Of a stretch of 64,000 nt of DNA, positions 58,601 through 64,000 are shown piece by piece. Position 1 is the stretch's first letter; the number at the start of each line of letters is the position of its first letter. The position numbers were made by a program, and so were the translations under genes. The notes beneath the pieces are model-generated. The model worked only from the letters and a program-made list of their open reading frames with translations. It ran no database searches and was not told where the DNA came from. Source of the DNA: Brachionus rotundiformis (lineage: Eukaryota; Rotifera; Eurotatoria; Ploima; Brachionidae); contig JAESIW010000115.1 of the NCBI GenBank assembly GCA_016802295.1, forward strand, positions 2,037,995-2,101,994. The letters are read 5' to 3'.

Positions 58601-60091
58601 AATTTTTTTTAATTATTTTAGTTGGTCACAATTCTACGTCAAAAAATTTTTCTAATGTAATTCTTTTTAATTCATACTATCCAAGACTTTGGTACAATAG
58701 AACAAAACAAAATATAAAAATATCATAAATGCATGTATCAAATTTACCAAATATTCTAACATGCTATTAATTGTTCATTCCAAATTTCTGACTCTGTTGC
58801 CAAACGATTTGTCCATTTCAGTTCTTTTGTCTTAATTTTAATTTTTAAATATAATTAATAAACCAATTCTAATTATTATCTTAAATGAACTGACTGTAAG
58901 CTTGGTGTTTTTTCAAGTCAAATTGTGAAAATTATCAATTTTAAAAAAAACTTAAATTTATTAAAAATTAAAATCTAGTTTCTATAAAACTACCATTACT
59001 TCAAAACCAAAGAGATAATTAAATTCTTTAACTAGATTATTTATGAATGAAAACATTAAGAAGAATATATTTTATTAACCCGATATCGAAGTACCAAACG
59101 AGTAGCTGCCTAGAGCCTTCTAAAGTAATTCGTTAACCTGGCTTAACATTGGCTTAATGACATCAAAACACTCTCCTTGAAGTTAAAAAAAAAAACTTAA
59201 ACAAATTATCTTTTATCGATCAGGAACTTGTAAGATTTTTGATTAATTAAGAGATAATGTCAAGATCTCATATAAGAATAATTTAAAATTTCTATATTCA
59301 AGACTTTTAATTCTTAAATATATTTTCTCCTCAAAGTGTGAATACTTGGTAGAAATCGATCATTGTCCATAATTGAACCTTCAAGAACGCCTCTTAAAAG
59401 CTTATAAATAACAAATAGCTTAATAACATATTTTAATTCTAAAGAAAATAATTAAATAACGAATTTAATATAAAAATAAAGCTTGTTTAACATATTTGGT
59501 AATTTCTTTTTAAAAAGAAGGATATTAGTTTAATTGCCTTTAATTTATCCAATATTAGTTAATAAAATATATGAGTTTTTTTTCTCAATTTAATGTAAAA
59601 ATTTGAATATTATTTTTAATTCTTTTTAAGTCAAACGAAGCTATCTGAATAATTTTTCCATAAAAGGCGATTGAACTAATAACAGCTGTAATTTATGAGG
59701 AGCATCACTCAAAAATGTTTATCTATAAATATTTTTTTATAAAATGTGAAATTACTCAAATTAATTATAAATGTTGTTTAATAGATAGATGAAAAATTTT
59801 TCTTTACAAAACCTTACTAATCATCCACTTTTTTTTTAAATTACATATTTAAATTAAAAGTTAATAATTATTTATTAATAGACAACATGAATTCTTAAAC
59901 TTTTTTGTTCTCTAAATTAGTTCAAGGTAAAAAAAGTTAAAAAAAAAGCCAACTTTAATAATCATACTTAATTTAGTTATTAAATATATGCCAATTAAAA
60001 TTTATTTATTGTTTAAAGTAAAATTAGAAATTTATCAATTATAAAATAATTTACACAAAATATTTTTTTTAAGCAAAAATTTTAGCCTATA
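58601..60091. other. Unassigned intergenic stretch
   Basis: AT-rich with no open frame or repeat family I can name. The last part contains the promoter of the gene at 60092. Confidence 0.5.
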
Positions 60092-60502
60092 ATGAAAGCT
60101 TTAATTCTATCTATTGTATTTGTATTAGTTTTAAACGAAAGCTTTTTATTCAACCAGGCTAAAAATTTGAAAAACAGTGATCTATTTGATTATCAATTTT
60201 TTCCCGAATATCAAAATGATTATATTTTTGATTCATATGAAAATTCAGTATCAGTGGAATCATTCGAGACATTTTCAGAAACATTTTCAGAAGAGTTTTC
60301 ATCTGAGAGCGAATCTTTTGAAGACGAGTTTCCAATATTTAGACCAATTTTTTTGAAAGATTCGTCAAATAAAGAACAGAATAATCTTAAAAATGGTATT
60401 TACCCACAAATCGCCAGTTTGACATTTTTTCCATATCGAGTAGGCTACAATTATTGTGAATCATACGACTACTTATGCTTTTATTATCATTATTTTATGT
60501 AA
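60092..60502 (+). CDS. Acidic secreted protein, unidentified
   Basis: Intronless, 136 residues from ATG 60092 to TAA 60500-60502. A signal peptide (MKALILSIVFVLVLNES) precedes an acidic, Ser/Glu/Phe-rich middle with a repeated SFETFSETFSEEFSSESESF theme at about residues 55-77. The C-terminus holds only two Cys amid aromatic residues (YNYCESYDYLCFYYHYF). It is followed by polyadenylation-like AATAAAAG near 60524. I know no family with this layout. Aromatic-rich secretion recalls the GY peptides, but I see no sequence relation. Confidence 0.65.
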   Translation: MKALILSIVFVLVLNESFLFNQAKNLKNSDLFDYQFFPEYQNDYIFDSYENSVSVESFETFSETFSEEFSSESESFEDEFPIFRPIFLKDSSNKEQNNLKNGIYPQIASLTFFPYRVGYNYCESYDYLCFYYHYFM

Positions 60503-60974
60503 AAATAATCAAACAATGCTTTAAAAATAAAAGCTTTAATTTTTAAAATTTTTTTTTAATCATTAAGTTTTTGGCATCACAAATAATACACCAAAAATTA
60601 AATTAAAATTATCTGAAATGAATTCGATTTTGATATAAAGAAATGATGAAGAGGCATTTGATTATAATAGAACGATTTTTTAAATTCGGACACATTAGAA
60701 AATCAATTAGATCTTTAACAAATTAAATAAAAAATAATTTATTTCTTGGATGCTAGTAACAAATTTATTGTTTTCTTGTTAAGAATTGATAACAAAAATG
60801 ATACAAAATAAACTAATTTAATTAAAAAATAATTAATTTACGAGTTCTTCAATTAATTTAAATAAAATTTTAAAACTCAAGAATTAAATTATTTAAAAAA
60901 TGTTTGCTAAAAGTTTTAAATAATATTTTTGAATTTCATTAAGAAATTAAAATAAAATAAATCATTTTTAAATC
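60503..60974. other. AT-rich stretch
   Basis: 3' flank of the secreted protein gene, otherwise nothing seen. Confidence 0.5.
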
Positions 60975-61335
60975 ATCTCCTCTTTTCTCAACCGGGCTTG
61001 GGACCGGCTTTGGTAAAGTTATGGTAGGCACTTTTCCCTAAGAAGCCAGTGGGAGGTTCATCATAAACAGCGCCACTCATCCGAGCACTTTAAATTGGCT
61101 GCCAACTCGGACAACTATTTAGACTAGCTTTGAACCACAAACCAAGCGACTTCTCTCTTACATAATCTGATAAAGTTTTAACTTAAGGATTCCAAAGATA
61201 CGTCTACCTGCAAAGGGTCAGTTGTAAAGCGGATTGTCGATTGAAGCCAGCGGCGCCCTCATACGACAAGACTTGGACAAAGACCCGTACTTTTTCTGAT
61301 AGAGACCAAAATGGCATAGACCTTTTGGTCAACAT
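60975..61335. other. GC-rich island, possible retrotransposon fragment
   Basis: About 360 bp with clearly higher GC than its surroundings and abrupt edges. It begins with CAACCGGGCTTGGGACCGGC, a type of string I associate with 3' parts of invertebrate non-LTR elements; that link is from memory and weak. No frame stays open in either strand. An unannotated structured RNA or an exon of a distant gene cannot be excluded. Confidence 0.35.
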
Positions 61336-62960
61336 GAGTCAATTAAATTAATTTAACTAATATGATTAATTTATTTCAATTTTGTAAAAATTATATAAAA
61401 ATTTTTTAGATATGAAAAAAGGGTTGAGAAATTCAAATTTAAAATTTATGGAATAAATAAAATATTGAAAAATACTTTGTTGTTGCCTGTTGATTTAATC
61501 AAAATAGATTATCGAACTATTGAAAAATAAATTCCTATTTTCAACAATGTTTTATAAAATTTATAAGACCATTTAGAGGTTTTGAATGGTTAATTTCCCA
61601 AAATTTACCAAAAATGATAATATTGCTAAATTATATTGCTTTTGGGTACTGTAACCATCCTGTTGTTGGTAAAATATTTTTGATGAAAATTTAAGTGATA
61701 AATCTGCATTGAAAGCGCTTTAGCCAATGGTTTTTACAAAACTAACAGCTTTTTCCAAGTATGGACAGAATTTTCTGCATAGTAAGAAAAGAAGAAATTT
61801 TTTTGGGCTATGTGAAGTTTCATACAATTACATAAATTAAAAAATTTTTAGATTTTTTTTTAAATTATTAAATTTTTTTTAATTTTTTTTCTAAAAGTCA
61901 AAACTTTTTATGTAAATGAAACAAAGTGAAAAAATTAGTTTGCACAGATTTCGCAGACTTCTGCAGAAGGTCAAACAAAAGTTGAATACTGAAGAGAATA
62001 GAATATAAATCAATCAATTTTTATAATTTATAATGAGAATCTGATAAAGCCAGTATCAAAAACTAGAAATAGAGAAAAAATATTTTTTCTTACACTAGAC
62101 TAATAAAAAGGTTTTATCAAGAGATCAATGTTCAAGTTCTCAATATTCAAGCATTCAATATTTGATAATATTAATTTCATTTTTATCGTATTTAAATATT
62201 TCAATTTTTTACTTTTTTAAATGATTTTATAAGCAATTTTTTTATTTGTGAAATTATTTCATCATAATTATATTAGATAAACGAAGAGTAAATCGGTATT
62301 TCATGGCAAAGGCACTAACTTATGATTAACCTTAAAATTCACTATAATGAACAGAAAGAAAAAAGCTTAGCTAGGAAATGATGTTATTTTTCCCAATTTT
62401 TTAGAATTTTTTATTAAAAATATTATTTGAGTGGCAAATATGTAATTTTAATTTTATTATTATCACTGCATTATGAGATATGGAACAATATTATCTATCT
62501 ATTTAAAAAAAGTGAACGATTTAATCAACAAATACTTGATTATTTAAAATGTATTATCTTAATTTTGTTAAGTAAATATTTATTAACTTTCAATTGTTTT
62601 AAATTTATATTGTCATTAAATGAAGGTTCGAATTAAATTTGTTTTTATTCAAAAATTTATCAATTATATTAAAAAAAATATATAAAATTTTAAAAATATT
62701 TTTTTTTCATAATTTTATAACATACTAAACTAGTTTTAAAAAATTTGATTTGAATTTTTCAATTAAAATCAAATAGCCTCCAAAATATATGTTAACTTCA
62801 TTAACTGTCCAACATCTTAACTACTACAAATAAAAAAAACTATTTTTAATCGATTGACTAGACTTTTTTGAACCATTGTCATGGTAACTAAAATTTTTAA
62901 TCAATATATTTGCTTGATTGAATTTTGATTTAGTCAAAAAAATTGAATTTTCTTTGAAAA
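61336..62960. other. Unassigned intergenic stretch
   Basis: AT-rich. 62100-62390 is weakly similar to 14128-14420. The frame 62427-62636 has a non-ATG start and no coding character. 62640-62960 leads into a short gene. Confidence 0.45.
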
Positions 62961-63200
62961 ATGAATAATAAACCCAAGCCAACGACACCGGTCGGTGTAT
63001 TAAAGACATTTAAACGAGAGACAGTAAACGATATTGTCAATATTTATAAAGAGCTGAAAAGTATCCAATTTAATTTATTATTTAATATCTTATCAATATT
63101 ATTATATTTTAAAGACGAAACTTTGGGAATATGGCGGACTTTTCACAATCGAAATAAAATAAATATTAATTACAAATCTTTTAAAAAAGAATCAAATTGA
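62961..63200 (+). CDS. Short unidentified gene, one or two exons
   Basis: ATG at 62961 opens MNNKPKPTTPVGVLKTFKR. A 54-nt GT-AG segment at 63061-63114 has the size and AT-richness of introns in this window. Spliced, the product is 61 residues, ending YKSFKKESN at TGA 63198-63200. Unspliced, the frame stays open and gives 79 residues with a hydrophobic insert. I prefer the spliced form because the insert resembles translated intron. The family is unknown; more exons downstream are possible but none was found. Confidence 0.42.
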   Translation: MNNKPKPTTPVGVLKTFKRETVNDIVNIYKELKSIQFNLLFNILSILLYFKDETLGIWRTFHNRNKININYKSFKKESN

Positions 63201-63531
63201 TACATTTTATTCAAAATTTTTAATAAATTATTTTTTCTTTAGTATCTTCAATTTAATTAATTATTTAAAAAGTGTTTTTTACTTGGTCATAAGATTTAAA
63301 TTTTTCTAAAACATCTACTTGTTACATTAGGAACCTGTCATTATTTGATAGCAAAAATTTACCGTAAACACTCGCAAATAAGTGCTCCCAAAATTGCGTC
63401 TTTATTGAAGAATTTAAGTCCTTAGGTGATAGAAAATTTTCTTCAAATTCATTTACAAGAAAGCAACATAGATAGAAATAAGCCACTTTTAATTAGCTTT
63501 TAAAAACGAGGGTCTGAGGGGTGCACTTATT
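63201..63531. other. AT-rich stretch before LINE end
   Basis: No gene seen. It forms the insertion flank of the LINE whose 3' end lies at about 63532. Confidence 0.45.
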
Positions 63532-63549
63532 TAATAATAATAATAATAT
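63532..63549. repeat. TAA trinucleotide tract at LINE 3' end
   Basis: About six TAA units followed directly by LINE-like sequence. Some non-LTR elements, such as the Drosophila I factor, end in TAA repeats, so this is probably the element's tail. Confidence 0.6.
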
Positions 63550-64000
63550 AAGTTACAACAAGCTAGCAAGCTAGACTTGCGAAGATGAGAAACAGTAGGA
63601 TCCCATCTATAGTAACTGTGGTTTGTACACTATGTTCAGAGCACAGTCACTACTTGCTCTGCCTTCATCACTCTGAAGATTGATTATTCCTTAGGTCACC
63701 ATTCCCTTCGAATCGATTTTTTCGAGCCTCAGGAATTCATCCATGGTAGGTTTCTCCTTTCGTCTGTGCTTATCTAATCTGTTCTTGAATTGGCTGACGG
63801 ATATGGATTGTACGATCTCTTGGGGTAAGGCGTTCCATGGCATAGTCACTCTATAAGTGAAAAGTGCTCTCTCAGTTGGCTGTTGGCTGGGACTGGTCGG
63901 ACAAAGCTGTGCTGGTTGGAGCTTCTTCTTTTTCTACCGTTGACTTTGATAGACGGGGCTATGTGCCAGTTTACTATGTTGGTGCCTGTGTAACATTCAT
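63550..64000 (-). mobile_element. LINE 3' end, running off the window
   Basis: On the minus strand, codons read NIVNWHIAPSIKVNGRKRR and then, after a one-base shift near 63866-63876, FTYRVTMPWNALPQEIVQS and SVSQFKNRLDKHR, ending at a stop at 63693-63691. The R-V-x-x-x-W-N-x-L-P pattern followed by V-S-x-F-K-x-R-L-D is the classic C-terminus of non-LTR reverse transcriptases. The shift suggests a dead copy. The rest of the element would lie beyond position 64000. The sequence is much more GC-rich than its surroundings. Confidence 0.88.

Noticed and set aside
62630..62640. GGTTCGAATT as a tRNA T-loop
   Set aside because: No acceptor, D or anticodon stem can be built around it. Only 1594-1666 forms a tRNA.

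Overview
The window is nuclear DNA of an animal. It is very AT-rich, with introns mostly 43-60 nt long (GT-AG) and a standard genetic code. The genes are metazoan: peroxidasin, the ciliary tip protein CEP104, the zinc-finger RNA-binding protein ZFR, the meiotic MutS homologue MSH4, SR splicing factors and two further coiled-coil proteins of ciliary or sperm type. AT-richness, tiny introns and motile-cilium genes would suit a monogonont rotifer such as Brachionus, but the sequence alone cannot prove that. Several genes look fragmented into short open frames; I rebuilt seven multi-exon genes by following homology, splice sites and reading phase.

Layout. 0.6-1.7 kb: a DUF4200 (CCDC42/CFAP73-like) coiled-coil gene and a tRNA-Phe(GAA). 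1.9-15.4 kb: four paralogous SR-protein genes (RRM + CCHC knuckle + RS tail) and one broken SR fragment, interrupted by a complete 11-exon MSH4 (5.4-8.4 kb) and a fold-back element (8.9-9.7 kb). 11.7-21.5 kb: a large inverted repeat with arms of about 2.2 kb, each holding a terminal-inverted-repeat element and a gene for a secreted Gly/Tyr-rich peptide (GY). More GY genes and a dead CEP104 fragment lie between the arms. 22.7-28.0 kb: ZFR. 28.8-29.9 kb: a second divergent GY pair. 30.8-37.1 kb: CEP104, with a GY gene antisense in one intron and a TA-flanked MITE in another. 37.3-42.2 kb: a CCDC175-like coiled-coil gene. 44.7-47.0 kb: a secreted propeller/EGF/single-pass membrane protein. 49.2-57.5 kb: complete peroxidasin on the minus strand, with two copies of a second GY subfamily antisense in its introns. 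57.5-64.0 kb: gene-poor, with two LINE 3' remnants, one acidic secreted protein and one short unidentified gene.

The most unusual content is the GY family: seven copies of one subfamily and two of a related one. They are intronless, have a signal peptide and a TATA-like box, and are arranged as singletons, as divergent dyads around a shared core of about 230 bp, or antisense inside introns of unrelated genes. The core is inverted between the two dyads relative to their outer flanks, as expected if recombination between the GY arms flips it. Several copies encode identical proteins, pointing to recent duplication or gene conversion. There are no operons; the genes share no evident pathway, apart from the cilium theme (DUF4200 protein, CEP104, CCDC175-like) and a speculative link between Tyr-rich secreted peptides and the heme peroxidase gene that hosts two of them.
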